Of a stretch of DNA of 53,057 nt, positions 42,578 to 51,722 are shown piece by piece. Position 1 is the stretch's first letter; every line of letters begins with the position of its first letter. Position numbers and translations under genes: made by a program. A model generated the notes under the pieces. It had not been told where the DNA came from, did no database searches, and saw only the letters and a list, made by a program, of their open reading frames with translations. The DNA comes from Bryobacterales bacterium (GTDB lineage Bacteria > Acidobacteriota > Terriglobia > Bryobacterales > Bryobacteraceae). The stretch spans positions 1 to 53,057 of the forward strand of contig JAEUQE010000030.1 in assembly GCA_016789785.1 (NCBI GenBank). Direction: 5' to 3'.

Positions 42578-44206
42578 ATGCTCCTTCTGCTGGCGGCCGC
42601 GGCTGCTCTCGCCACGGTACGATTTCATGACGTAACGGCCGAAGCCGGTGTGCGTTTCACGTTGGATAACGCCCCCTCCGCGGAAAAACACATGATCGAA
42701 ACGATGGCGGGCGGCCTGGCCACGTTCGACTACGACGGCGACGGACTTACCGACATTTTCTTCACCAATGGCGCGGCGGTTCCTTCCATGGACAAGTCCG
42801 CGGCGCGGTATTGGAACCGGCTCTACCGCAACGAAGGCAACTGGAAGTTCCGCGACGTTACCGAAGCGGCGGGTGTGAAGGGAGATGGCTACTCGATGGG
42901 GGCGGCCGCTGGTGACTTCGACAACGACGGCCGCGTGGATCTGTTCGTGGCCGGTGTCTACCGCAACGCGCTGTACCGGAATCTCGGCAACGGCAAGTTC
43001 GAAGAGGTGCCCGCCGCACGTTCCGGTATCAAGAGCGACCGCTGGTCGGTCACCGCCGGCTGGTTCGACTACGACAACGATGGATTGCTCGACCTGCTGG
43101 TGATCAACTACTCGCACTGGGCCGCCAAGGGCGCGCGCTTCTGCGGCGATATGGAACGCGGCGTTCGCGTCTATTGCCACCCGCAATACTTCGATCCGGT
43201 GCCGAATCAGCTCTACCGCAACAAGGGCGGCGGCGTGTTCGAAGATGTCTCGGTGGCATCGGGCATCGCGGCCCACAAAGGGCGGGGCATGGGCGTCGCC
43301 TTCGCCGACTATGACGGCGACCGGCGCGTGGACACCTTCGTCACGAACGACAACCTGGCCAATTTCCTGTTCCGCAACCTCGGCAACGGCAAGTTCGAAG
43401 AGACCGCGCTGCTCGCCGGTGCGGCGCTGCCGGATAACGGCAAGCCCGTATCGAGCATGGGGGCCGACTGGCGGGACTACGATGGCGACGGCAAACCGGA
43501 TATCGTGGTCACCGCGCTGGCGGGTGAGACCTATCCGCTCTACCGCAATGACGGAACCGGCGGATTCCGCGACGCCACGCACTTGAGCAAACTCGCCGCG
43601 CTCACCGGAAAACACAGCGGCTGGGGCGTGGGCTGGGTGGACTTCAACAATGACGGCTGGCGCGACCTGTTCACCGCCAATTCCCACGTCAACGACCTGG
43701 TGGAGAAGTTCGAAGCCTACAAATACAAAGAGCCGAACAGCGTGTTCCTCAACCGCGGCGACGGCACGTTCACCGACGCCGGTTTTGGCGGATCGCCGCG
43801 CGCCCACCGCGGCGCTGCCTTCGCCGACTTTGACAACGACGGCCGGATGGACATCGTAGTGACCGCGCTCGGTGAAGCAGCCACCGTATGGCGCAACGTT
43901 ACGGAACCGGCCGGCCATTGGTTGCGTGTGACGTTGGAGGGCGCCACCAGCAACCGCGACGGCATCGGCGCACGGGTGGTCATTGGCGGGCAGACAGGCA
44001 CAACGAGCACCGCACGAACGAGCACCGCAATGATGAGCACTGCCGTGAGCTACTCATCTTCCAGCCACTACGGCCTACACTTCGGTCTCGGAGCCGTGGA
44101 GGGCCTCCTCACGGTCGTCGTGGAGTGGCCTTCGGGCGCGGTGCAGCGCCTGGAGGGGGTGAAGCCTGACCAGGTGCTGCGGGTGAAGGAACCGGCGGCG
44201 CGCTGA
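42578..44206 (+). CDS. Exported FG-GAP/VCBS-repeat protein with ASPIC/UnbV C-domain (CRTAC1-like)
   Basis: 542 residues, signal peptide (MLLLLAAAAALATVRF). At least six FG-GAP/VCBS blades with calcium-binding loops of the type D-x-D-x-D-G (DYDGDGLTDIFF, DFDNDGRVDLFV, DYDNDGLLDLLV, DYDGDGKPDIVV, DFNNDGWRDLFT, DFDNDGRMDIVV), then the ASPIC/UnbV domain (WLRVTLEGATSNRDGIGARV, SHYGLHFGLGAVE, VVVEWPSGAVQ). Such propellers bind ligands or matrix at the cell surface. Inside the UnbV domain there is a Thr/Ser repeat (see 44002-44044). Its 3' end overlaps the TPR gene on the other strand by 98 bases. Confidence 0.88.
   Translation: MLLLLAAAAALATVRFHDVTAEAGVRFTLDNAPSAEKHMIETMAGGLATFDYDGDGLTDIFFTNGAAVPSMDKSAARYWNRLYRNEGNWKFRDVTEAAGVKGDGYSMGAAAGDFDNDGRVDLFVAGVYRNALYRNLGNGKFEEVPAARSGIKSDRWSVTAGWFDYDNDGLLDLLVINYSHWAAKGARFCGDMERGVRVYCHPQYFDPVPNQLYRNKGGGVFEDVSVASGIAAHKGRGMGVAFADYDGDRRVDTFVTNDNLANFLFRNLGNGKFEETALLAGAALPDNGKPVSSMGADWRDYDGDGKPDIVVTALAGETYPLYRNDGTGGFRDATHLSKLAALTGKHSGWGVGWVDFNNDGWRDLFTANSHVNDLVEKFEAYKYKEPNSVFLNRGDGTFTDAGFGGSPRAHRGAAFADFDNDGRMDIVVTALGEAATVWRNVTEPAGHWLRVTLEGATSNRDGIGARVVIGGQTGTTSTARTSTAMMSTAVSYSSSSHYGLHFGLGAVEGLLTVVVEWPSGAVQRLEGVKPDQVLRVKEPAAR
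44002..44044 (+). repeat. Period-15 microrepeat inside the UnbV domain
   Basis: AACGAGCACCGCA occurs at 44002-44014 and exactly again at 44017-44029, with a decayed third unit to 44044. The 15-base period keeps the frame and codes repeated T-S-T-A units between two conserved strands of the domain. Confidence 0.8.
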
Positions 44207-45674
44207 TCCGCGACTCGGCATCGATCTTCTGCTTGTCCTCGTTTACCTTCTTGAGAATTGCCTGGTACTTTTCGAGTGTCCGCCGGGCCAACTCGGCCTT
44301 ACCCGCCGCCTGGTAAGCGCGGGCAAGCTGGAAGTGGAGGCCGCCGTCAGTATCAGCCGCAAGCGAAGCCTCCAGATGCGGCACCGCCTCCGCAGCCCGG
44401 TTGGAGAGCACGAGCGCGCGCCCCAGCGAGGCACGCGCGGGCAGGACGTTCGGATCTTGCGCGACGGCTGTCTCCAGGAAGACAATGGCCTTCTCCGGTT
44501 GCTGGGTATTCAGAAGAATGTCGCCCTGGAGGAAGTTGAGGTCGACGGCGTTCGCGTCCGCCGCGAGCAGTTTCGTTACGATCTGCTGCGCGGCATCAAA
44601 ATCCTTGATTTGGGCGAGGCCGATGGCAAGTTCGTACTCGAGTGAGGGGTCGCCGGGCGCGAGTTCCAGCGCCGCGCGCCACTGCTCCACAGCCTCTTTG
44701 TGGCGGCCCTCGTCGCGGTGGGACTCCGCCTGGAAGCGGAGTGACTGCATGGAGGGCGGCAGCGCCATCAGCTTTGTGAACGCGTCGCGCGACAACGCGT
44801 CGGCTGAGCGCGCCTTCCAATAGCGCGCTTCCGCCGAGGACGACGGAGACGCAAGCACCTGCTGATGCCGCGCCGCGGCGAAGTGGCACTCCAGCGTCGG
44901 GAGCGGCTTGCACACCGGACTGCCCAGTGCGGCTTCGGCCTTTCGCTCGATCCCGGCCCATTCGGCCTGTCCGGCGCTCTGGTAGATTTCGGCGAGTGCG
45001 GCATGCAGTCCGCGATGCCTCGGCAGCTTCTCGACGGCTTTCCGGTAGAGCAGGAACCCGGCGCGCGTCTGGCTCTGCTTGTTGCGCGAGTCGGCGGCCA
45101 GCGCCAGCCAGTAGCCGGAGTCCTCCGGGATTCCGGCAAAGTGTCCAGCCGCGATCCCTTGATAGGCGCGCCCGAGTGAATACCACACGCCGGGTTGCGC
45201 CGCGTCCCACTCGGCCAACTCGCGAAGATGGATGACCGCTTCACTGAAGTTTCCAGTGGCCATGCAGGCGTCAGAAAGCATTTGACGTGCTTCCTTGTGA
45301 TTCGGGTCGGCAATGGCGAACCGGCGCAGCGGCGGAATCGCCTTTGCCGGTTGGCCTGTACGCAGGTAGGAGGCGCCGAGGAACAGCATGGCGGGCGGAA
45401 TCGGCTGGAGTTTCAAGGCGGCTTCCAGCGGGCCGATGGCGGCGGCGTCCTCCCCTGCCAGATGACGCGCCATCCCAAGGTTCATCAGCAGCCCGGCGTT
45501 GCCAGGAATTCTCTTTGTCAGGTCTTCGTACAATCCTGCCGCGTCGGCGAAGCGGCCTTCTGCCATCCAGGCTCTGGCGCGTTCGGACTTTTCCACCAGT
45601 TCCGGCGATTGAGCCGCAAAAAACAAGAGGGCCGCGCAGTGAAGCGCGGCCCCCAGTCGAAAGTAAACGGACAT
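44109..45674 (-). CDS. Exported TPR-repeat protein
   Basis: 521 residues, signal peptide (MSVYFRLGAALHCAALLFFAAQ) followed by about ten TPR units (ARAWMAEGRFADAAGLYEDL, AAIGPLEAALKLQPIPPAML, KAIVFLETAVAQDPNVLPAR). The last 40 residues are a Pro/Ala tail coded by DNA that is antisense to the end of the UnbV gene. The start codon overlaps the stop of the TonB-dependent receptor (T-G-A-T-G at 45672-45676), so the two are translationally coupled and likely work together at the outer membrane or periplasm (inference). Confidence 0.88.
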   Translation of the reverse strand: MSVYFRLGAALHCAALLFFAAQSPELVEKSERARAWMAEGRFADAAGLYEDLTKRIPGNAGLLMNLGMARHLAGEDAAAIGPLEAALKLQPIPPAMLFLGASYLRTGQPAKAIPPLRRFAIADPNHKEARQMLSDACMATGNFSEAVIHLRELAEWDAAQPGVWYSLGRAYQGIAAGHFAGIPEDSGYWLALAADSRNKQSQTRAGFLLYRKAVEKLPRHRGLHAALAEIYQSAGQAEWAGIERKAEAALGSPVCKPLPTLECHFAAARHQQVLASPSSSAEARYWKARSADALSRDAFTKLMALPPSMQSLRFQAESHRDEGRHKEAVEQWRAALELAPGDPSLEYELAIGLAQIKDFDAAQQIVTKLLAADANAVDLNFLQGDILLNTQQPEKAIVFLETAVAQDPNVLPARASLGRALVLSNRAAEAVPHLEASLAADTDGGLHFQLARAYQAAGKAELARRTLEKYQAILKKVNEDKQKIDAESRISAPPVPSPAAPGQASPPPGAAPRPKATPRRP

Positions 45675-48600
45675 CAGAACCCGAGCCGCAAGCTTAGCCT
45701 GAACTGACGTTCGTCGCCGAGCCCGTTGCCGCCCGTGCTGAGCACGCGGAGGAAGTTGGGGTTGGAGACGTCGTTCGAAGCAAAGCCAGTCGACAAGCGG
45801 CTGTTGGTGAAGTTGTAAGCCTCGGCCTGGAAGCGGAGATTCTTCGTTTCGGAAAAGCTGAAGGTCTTGCTGAGAGCGAGGTCTGTGCGGAAGATGCCGG
45901 GATTGCGCAGGCTGTTGCGGCCCATGGAGCCGAAACGTCCCCGTTCGCCAGGCGCGAGCACCACCGCGGCGAACGCCGAAGTGTCATAGAAAGTCTTACC
46001 GGGCCCGATCCCTTCCAGGCGGGCGACGTCTGACTTCACCTGATCCGGCGTCTGCGCGTTGCCGGGCAGATTCAGCGTACCGCCCGGAGAAGACGGTGTG
46101 AACGGCGTGCCGGTGTAGGCGGCGGTCACTCCGCTGATCTGCCATCCACCCACCACGGCGTCGGCGACGCGGCCGGGGGCGAACTTCTGGCCCTTACCCA
46201 CCGGTAGCGCGTAGACATAACCGAGTTGGAAGTTGTGGCGGCGGTCAAAGCCGGACGCGGCGCGATTGCGGCCGAACGCCGGCAGCCAGTTATACGTGAC
46301 ACCCGCCCAGCCTTCGTCGTCGGCGAAGTTGATCGCCTTCGACCAGGTATAGGCGCCCTGCAACATCAGGTTCTTCGCCTGACGCCGCACCGAGGTCTGA
46401 AGTGCGTGGTAGTTGGTGTTGAGGAACCCGTTCCACAACAGTGTGCCGATGTTGCGGCCGAAACGCGACGAGTAGGGACGTCCGGCGTTCCCGGCGCCGA
46501 TCACCTGTCCACTATTGATGTCGAGGTCGCCCGATTGATGGATCGTGTTGGTGCCTACGTAGGCAACGGTGGTCACGATGTCGGAGGGCAGGCGCTTCTC
46601 AATCGTGAAGTTCCAGCTCTGAATGTAGCCGCGGTTGATGCGGCCCTGCGGCGGAGTCCGCATATCGGCGGCCGCGGCCAGCGGCACCACGCCGCTCGAC
46701 AGGTCCGGTCCCACCACGGGCGGAATGCCTTGAGCGAGGGTGCGGACCCATTCGTTCGCCGTGTTCGACGGGAATGCGAAGTTCACCACCACCGGATAGA
46801 AGCCGCGCAGCGGACGCGACCACGGCAGCGGGCTGTAGTTCAGTCCATAGCCGGTGCGCACGACTGTGGTCTCGTTCACCCGGTAGGCGATCCCCAGGCG
46901 CGGAGCGAACAGCGTCTTGCTGACCGTGAAGCCATTGTCACGGGGCACATTGCCGCGTCCGCCCAGATAGACCAGATTGGTTTCCGGATCCAACCGCTCG
47001 AGACCCTTGCCGTTGGAGCGGCCCATCAGCGGATAGTATTCGTACCGCAGACCGGCGTTCACCGTCAGCTTGCGGGTCACCTGATAACGATCCTGCGCAT
47101 AGAAGCCAAACTGATACTCGCGGCCGGTCGACAGAATGTGCTGGATGCTCTTCTGCATCTGGTTGGACAAGCCCAGCAGGAACTGCGCGTAGGCGTTGAC
47201 GTTGTTGAAGGTGCCGCTGTTGGCCGTGGAGCCGCCATTGAAATCGATGGCGCCGCGCGGGCCGGCGCCCAACTCGGGCTGCCAGTGATTCAGGCGGTGC
47301 AGCACGCCGTCAAAGCCGAAAGCCGCCGTGTGCTTACCCTTGAGCCAGCGCAGGTTGTGCGAGGTGGTGAAGCTCTCCTCAATGCGCTCCAGCGGCATCC
47401 AGCCCGGAACGCCGAAGCTGTTGTAGCCGTTGATATTGATGTTCGGGAAGCCCTTCTGCCGCTCGTCGGGGCCACCGATTCCCGGCAGACCCAGCGTCTG
47501 TTCGAAGTCCTTGCCGAAGTCCTGTCCCCGCACGGTCTGGTCCTGGCGTTGAAAGCCGAACACTCCGTCGAGCAGCAGCGTGGGTGTCAGCGACGCGCTG
47601 TGGCCCACCGAAGTGTTCTGCACCTTGGTGTCGCCCAGGCCGGGATCGGAACCGGGCGCAGGGCCGACGCCATCTCCGAAGACCCCTCGACCGCCTACCA
47701 GCGCCGTCATGATGCCGTAGCGGCCCCAGATCATGTGATTCGAGGAGCGCTGCCAGTTGATCTTCACGTCGTTGTACTGGCGGTTGAACTGCGGGCTGGC
47801 GCCCACGGCGAAGTTGTTCAACTGTTCGCCGGCGATGTTGGCTTCCGGATAGTACGACTGAATGCGCTGCGCGATGGGGCTGATCCGGTTGGCGGGAATC
47901 AGGTTGCCCGCAAAGGGCTGACGCGAGGCGAACGCGTTCGGCGCTGCCGTGGCCGGGTCATAGATGACCGTGCTCAGGCCGCCGAAGTTGCCCGAGCGCA
48001 GTGCCGAAGCTGGCACCGAATAGCGTCCGAAGGCGCCGCGGCGTTCCTTGGTGTTGTCGTAGCTGTAGAAGAAAAACAGCTTGTTCTTCTTGATCGGCCC
48101 GCCGATGGTGCCACCGAAATTGTTGAAGATGCTCACCGGCTTCACGGTCGTGGGCGTGAAGAAGAAATTCCGGGCGCGCATGCGCTGATTGTCGTGGAAC
48201 CAGAATGCGCTGCCATGGAACTCGTTGGTGCCGGACTTGGTCACCAGCGTGATTGCCGATCCGCCCGCCATGCCCTGCTCGGCATCGCCGGCTGTCGTGG
48301 TCACGTTCACGGCTTCCACCATCTCGGCCGGCATCACGTACCCGGCATGATGCGGCAGCCACAGATTCACACTGGCGGCGCCGTCAATACGCGTCACGTT
48401 GTTGTTGCGGTTGGTGCCGTTCACGTTGGTAGTCAGTGAGCGGCCCGGCGAGTCGGTAATTGAGTTCTGGAACTGTGCCGGGGTTGCGCCGGGAACCAGG
48501 TTGATCAACGACTGGTAGTTGCGGTAGCCAGGGAGCGGGAGAGTCCGTACCTGCTTTCCCGAGAGTTCCGTGTGCGTATCGGCCTTGTCCGTCTGCAAGG

Positions 48601-48982
48601 TGGTGATGTCGGCACTGATGGTCACCTGTTCGCTGACTGCGCCGACTTCCATGTTGAAGTTCACACGGCTCACGGTGTTTGGAGTCACCGCAAGGCCAAC
48701 GCGTGACTGCGCCTTGAACCCGGGCGCGCTCGCTTTTACGTCATACGTGCCCGGCGGCACATTCAGAATTGTGAACTGACCTTGCGCATCGGTGACGCCT
48801 TCAAGCGTCAACCCGGTGCCTTTGTTGGTGGCTGTCACTGCGGCATTGGGCACAACGCCGCCGCTTTGATCCACGACCAGCCCGATGAGCGAACCGTACA
48901 ACACCTGCGCTTTCACTGGCAAGAAAACGGCTGCCGTGAGCAGCAACAGGAATGCTGCGAAAAGGCTATTCCATCGCCTCAT
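45674..48982 (-). CDS. TonB-dependent receptor, Oar-like, with carboxypeptidase-regulatory-like N-domain (3)
   Basis: 1102 residues, ATG 48982 with GAGGGG upstream. Signal peptide (MRRWNSLFAAFLLLLTAAVFLPVKAQ), CarboxypepD_reg domain (GSLIGLVVDQSGGVVPNAAV), plug (LPLPGYRNYQSLINLVPGA, VTRIDGAASVNLW) and barrel ending in the aromatic strand QFRLSLRLGF. Coupled to a TPR protein instead of to a transporter, so the substrate cannot be guessed from neighbours. Confidence 0.93.
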   Translation of the reverse strand: MRRWNSLFAAFLLLLTAAVFLPVKAQVLYGSLIGLVVDQSGGVVPNAAVTATNKGTGLTLEGVTDAQGQFTILNVPPGTYDVKASAPGFKAQSRVGLAVTPNTVSRVNFNMEVGAVSEQVTISADITTLQTDKADTHTELSGKQVRTLPLPGYRNYQSLINLVPGATPAQFQNSITDSPGRSLTTNVNGTNRNNNVTRIDGAASVNLWLPHHAGYVMPAEMVEAVNVTTTAGDAEQGMAGGSAITLVTKSGTNEFHGSAFWFHDNQRMRARNFFFTPTTVKPVSIFNNFGGTIGGPIKKNKLFFFYSYDNTKERRGAFGRYSVPASALRSGNFGGLSTVIYDPATAAPNAFASRQPFAGNLIPANRISPIAQRIQSYYPEANIAGEQLNNFAVGASPQFNRQYNDVKINWQRSSNHMIWGRYGIMTALVGGRGVFGDGVGPAPGSDPGLGDTKVQNTSVGHSASLTPTLLLDGVFGFQRQDQTVRGQDFGKDFEQTLGLPGIGGPDERQKGFPNININGYNSFGVPGWMPLERIEESFTTSHNLRWLKGKHTAAFGFDGVLHRLNHWQPELGAGPRGAIDFNGGSTANSGTFNNVNAYAQFLLGLSNQMQKSIQHILSTGREYQFGFYAQDRYQVTRKLTVNAGLRYEYYPLMGRSNGKGLERLDPETNLVYLGGRGNVPRDNGFTVSKTLFAPRLGIAYRVNETTVVRTGYGLNYSPLPWSRPLRGFYPVVVNFAFPSNTANEWVRTLAQGIPPVVGPDLSSGVVPLAAAADMRTPPQGRINRGYIQSWNFTIEKRLPSDIVTTVAYVGTNTIHQSGDLDINSGQVIGAGNAGRPYSSRFGRNIGTLLWNGFLNTNYHALQTSVRRQAKNLMLQGAYTWSKAINFADDEGWAGVTYNWLPAFGRNRAASGFDRRHNFQLGYVYALPVGKGQKFAPGRVADAVVGGWQISGVTAAYTGTPFTPSSPGGTLNLPGNAQTPDQVKSDVARLEGIGPGKTFYDTSAFAAVVLAPGERGRFGSMGRNSLRNPGIFRTDLALSKTFSFSETKNLRFQAEAYNFTNSRLSTGFASNDVSNPNFLRVLSTGGNGLGDERQFRLSLRLGF

Positions 48983-49309
48983 ATGCTTTCCCCTCTTGGA
49001 TTGTGGCTGTTGAGAAACCGTACCAACCGTCCGCAGCCGCGGACGGCACACATCCTAACCCCTTGCAGAGGCGATTTTAACATATCGCGGACGGCGTCGC
49101 ATCTCTCTTGCGCGGCTTGTGCGGCTCTGCGGCGCTCTCTGATGGCTCTCTCCTGTGGGGTCGCCTGGCGCGAGACGCGGGGCGCTAACCTCGCGGCGAA
49201 GGCGCTGCCAATCTCTGATCGAGGGAACATCCACCAATGCGGACCACTGGCCGCGACGCTGCGAGGCAGGCATCCCGGCCAGCGGGATAAGATTAAAGCC
49301 GGTGTGGAC
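48983..49309. other. Divergent promoter region of receptor 3 and the DUF1080 gene
   Basis: 327 bases without a supported gene. It must hold the promoters of both divergent genes; I see no copy of the element found in the sugar-acid locus. Confidence 0.5.
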
Positions 49310-50287
49310 ATGACGCTCAGAAACGGGCTTCGCTTTGTTGTGGCTTGCGCCGGAATCGGCTTCGCTTTGATGGGTGTGCCATTGAGAGCACAACAGAGTG
49401 AATGGGTGGATCTGTTGCCGGATGAATCGCTGAAGGGCTGGACGCGCATCCCCATTCCCTCGATCTCGGGTGTGGATCCGCGGATGCAGTGGCGCGTCGA
49501 TCCTGGCACGCGAACGCTCATCTGCACCGGCACCGGCGGCCATGAGTGGCTGCGGCTGGACCAGGAACTGGGCGATTTCATTCTTCGCGTGGACTGGCGA
49601 TTTACCCCGCGTGGACCTGACGAAAACAAGTACAACAGCGGCATCGGCGTGCGCATGACGGCATTCGCCGACATCTGGCATCAGGCTCAAACCGGGCCTA
49701 CCGGCGGTTACCTCTTCGGCCAAACCATCACGGATGGCGTGGTGCGGCGCTTCAACCTCTTGAAGGAGATGATCGAGAATCGCGTCAAGCCGGCTGGCGA
49801 GTGGAACAACTACGAGATCTGGGTGCGAGGTGATCAAATCACGATGGCCGTGAATGGCGCGGGGGTGAACATACTGTGGGGCGTGGGCCTGCGCCGCGGC
49901 TACATCGGCTTCGAGGCGGAAGGCTACGAGGTCACCTTCCGGAACATCAAGCTGATGGTGCTGGATCCACAGGGGCCACCGCCGCCGCCGCCCCCACGAA
50001 TGGCAGAGCCTCCATTTGAGGCGACGCTTCGGATCAGTTGGTCAATCGCACGGGAGCATCTGATCCATTCGGAGCCCGTCCCTTGCGACGGCACACCGAA
50101 GAGTGCCCGCTTCGATGCGCTCATCTCGGAGACGGGAACAGTCATCGAGTTGAGTCTGCATGATGGTGACCCGGAATTCGCCCGCAGGGTAGCCGACGCC
50201 GTGCGAAAGTGGCGATTCCGTCCCGTCCTCTTGAGCTCCAGGGCCGCGAGAATGCGAACGCTCATCGAAGTGAACTGCCCGCGTTGA
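49310..50287 (+). CDS. Exported DUF1080 (3-keto-disaccharide hydrolase-like) protein fused to a TonB C-terminal-like domain
   Basis: 325 residues, signal peptide (MTLRNGLRFVVACAGIGFALMG, with a later A-Q-Q). Residues about 28-225 are a DUF1080 concanavalin-like sandwich (EWVDLLPDESLKGW, NSGIGVRM, EWNNYEIWVRGDQITMAVNG, GYIGFEAEGYEVTFRNIKL). After a Pro-rich linker (about 226-240) the last 85 residues match the energy-transducing TonB C-terminal fold (ALISETGTVIELSLHDGD, AVRKWRFRPVL). Members of DUF1080 bind or hydrolyse keto-sugars. The joined domain is uncommon. Divergent from receptor 3. Confidence 0.8.
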   Translation: MTLRNGLRFVVACAGIGFALMGVPLRAQQSEWVDLLPDESLKGWTRIPIPSISGVDPRMQWRVDPGTRTLICTGTGGHEWLRLDQELGDFILRVDWRFTPRGPDENKYNSGIGVRMTAFADIWHQAQTGPTGGYLFGQTITDGVVRRFNLLKEMIENRVKPAGEWNNYEIWVRGDQITMAVNGAGVNILWGVGLRRGYIGFEAEGYEVTFRNIKLMVLDPQGPPPPPPPRMAEPPFEATLRISWSIAREHLIHSEPVPCDGTPKSARFDALISETGTVIELSLHDGDPEFARRVADAVRKWRFRPVLLSSRAARMRTLIEVNCPR

Positions 50288-50595
50288 ATCGCACGCCACT
50301 GCCCGATCCGCCTGAAACCCGGCATGGCATTCACCTGGGTGAGGAAACGGGCGCGATGCTACCGCGGAATGCAAATCCGGCAAGGGTCGAACTGGCCGTG
50401 ATCCCGCATGCCGCGGGCTGAATTGGCCGCCGATGAAGCTCCAGCCGGCGGAACTTTCAGCGCCGCGCCGGAAGATATTGATTGCGCATGAAGGTGCCAC
50501 GATGCTTTCTGCGTCTGCTTTGCGCATTCTCATGTAGAGGTGCTGGCAAGCCGGCGGCCTCGCTGTAGAGGGAATGTGTCGAAACGGGGAGGTTT
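50288..50595. other. Intergenic region upstream of the LysM gene
   Basis: 308 bases. Short open frames here carry no recognisable protein. The ribosome site GGGGAGG for the next gene is at its end (50585-50591). Confidence 0.5.
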
Positions 50596-51396
50596 ATGGC
50601 AAGTCTCAAGCCTGGCAATGAGAAGGAGCCACTGGCGAAGGTCTCAATTGACTATCGCCCGAAGGACAGCATCGCGCACAACGTGGTCGATGGTGAAACC
50701 TGGCAGTCGCTTGCAGCCCGGTACGGGGTGGACGTCAAGTACCTGATTCGAATCAACTTCAACACACTGGATCCGAAGGAGATCAACTGGTATCTGCATC
50801 ACTACGTCTGTTGCGACACTCCGACCGCGGACCGATACAACTGGAAGTTCACGACGAGCGCGCAAAAGTACAAGACAAAGAGCCCGCGGGCCGGCGTCAT
50901 TTACATCCCGCCGCAGGAGATCACCTTCGAGGATGAAGTCATTGTCGTTGAGATCGACAGACTGGTATTCGATGGCAAGGCGCTCAAGTGGATGTTGGGA
51001 GCCAAAACGATGAAGAGTTGGCCGGCGGTTTCGGGGCGGTCCGGATATCAATCGAAGGATCACCAGAACCTTCGGGATACTGGCCCGATCCCGGAGGGCA
51101 GCTATGATGTGAAACAGTCGCAGTATCAAAAAATGCCCGACCGGGGAGTTTTCGAACAAATAGCCGGGGAACTCGGCCGGACGGCATGGCCGGGCGGCGA
51201 GAGTTCTTGGGGGAAACATCGAATCTGGCTGCATCCGCGAGACGGCACGAAGACCTACGGGCGCAGTGGTTTCTCGATCCATGGCGGAGATGATCCGGGA
51301 TCGGCCGGGTGCGTCGACTTGACCACTCACATTTCCGATTTTGTGAGCAAGTTCCGGTCGCACGGCAAAGATCTGATTCTGTGGGTGCAATACTGA
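50596..51396 (+). CDS. LysM protein with Tlde1/DUF2778-like L,D-transpeptidase domain, candidate toxin
   Basis: 266 residues, ATG 50596 behind GGGGAGG. An N-terminal LysM-like unit (about 27-75: AHNVVDGETWQSLAARYGVD, LIRINFN) should bind peptidoglycan. The C-terminal domain (about 120-266) has the L,D-transpeptidase-type signature His229-G-G-D-D-P-G-S-A-G-Cys239, with the supporting segments TGPIPEGSYDV and IWLHPRDG. In DUF2778/Tlde1 proteins this fold cuts or remodels cell-wall stem peptides and serves as a type VI effector. There is no signal peptide, which fits an injected enzyme. The next gene, 7 bases on, codes a small membrane protein, the usual place of an immunity gene. Confidence 0.75.
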   Translation: MASLKPGNEKEPLAKVSIDYRPKDSIAHNVVDGETWQSLAARYGVDVKYLIRINFNTLDPKEINWYLHHYVCCDTPTADRYNWKFTTSAQKYKTKSPRAGVIYIPPQEITFEDEVIVVEIDRLVFDGKALKWMLGAKTMKSWPAVSGRSGYQSKDHQNLRDTGPIPEGSYDVKQSQYQKMPDRGVFEQIAGELGRTAWPGGESSWGKHRIWLHPRDGTKTYGRSGFSIHGGDDPGSAGCVDLTTHISDFVSKFRSHGKDLILWVQY

Positions 51397-51403
51397 GCTT
51401 GTC

Positions 51404-51703
51404 ATGCTGCGATTGTCGAGTTATGTGCTGACGGTCCTGATGATTCTCCTGGCGGCCCTTGCCGGCGCCTCCCTGGTCCACTATCTGCTGTACTCGGGCG
51501 AGTATCGCTTTGGGAGTGAAGTGGCGGGGTGGCGCTACGCCTCGTCTGCTCACTTTGCCGGGACGGCGCTGGTCGAACTGGGATTAGCGGCAGTGGGCTT
51601 GATCCTGGGATTCGGGAGCGCACCGCTTCGAAAGCGAGTGCTCGCGCAGAGTGTGGTAGTGGCAGTTGTCGCGGTGCTTTGGGTGTGGTTGGGCAGCAAA
51701 TGA
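51404..51703 (+). CDS. Small membrane protein, candidate immunity protein
   Basis: 99 residues with three hydrophobic segments (about 5-28, 46-68 and 78-95) and a loop between the first two that would face the periplasm. No family recognised. It follows the LysM/L,D-transpeptidase gene by 7 bases and so is co-transcribed with it. Tlde1 immunity proteins are likewise small membrane-bound proteins, so an immunity role is reasonable but unproven. Converges with the IMP dehydrogenase gene (19-base gap). Confidence 0.6.
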   Translation: MLRLSSYVLTVLMILLAALAGASLVHYLLYSGEYRFGSEVAGWRYASSAHFAGTALVELGLAAVGLILGFGSAPLRKRVLAQSVVVAVVAVLWVWLGSK

Positions 51704-51722
51704 TTCCGCCGCCGTCGCGCCG

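Noticed and set aside
42347..43918. Open frame of 523 codons on the minus strand
   Set aside because: Antisense to the FG-GAP repeat gene; its apparent repeats mirror the D-x-D-x-D-G codons of the real gene.
46226..48439. Open frame of 737 codons on the plus strand
   Set aside because: It is fully antisense to receptor 3, has Arg/His/Val-rich random composition and no domain; a GC-rich shadow.
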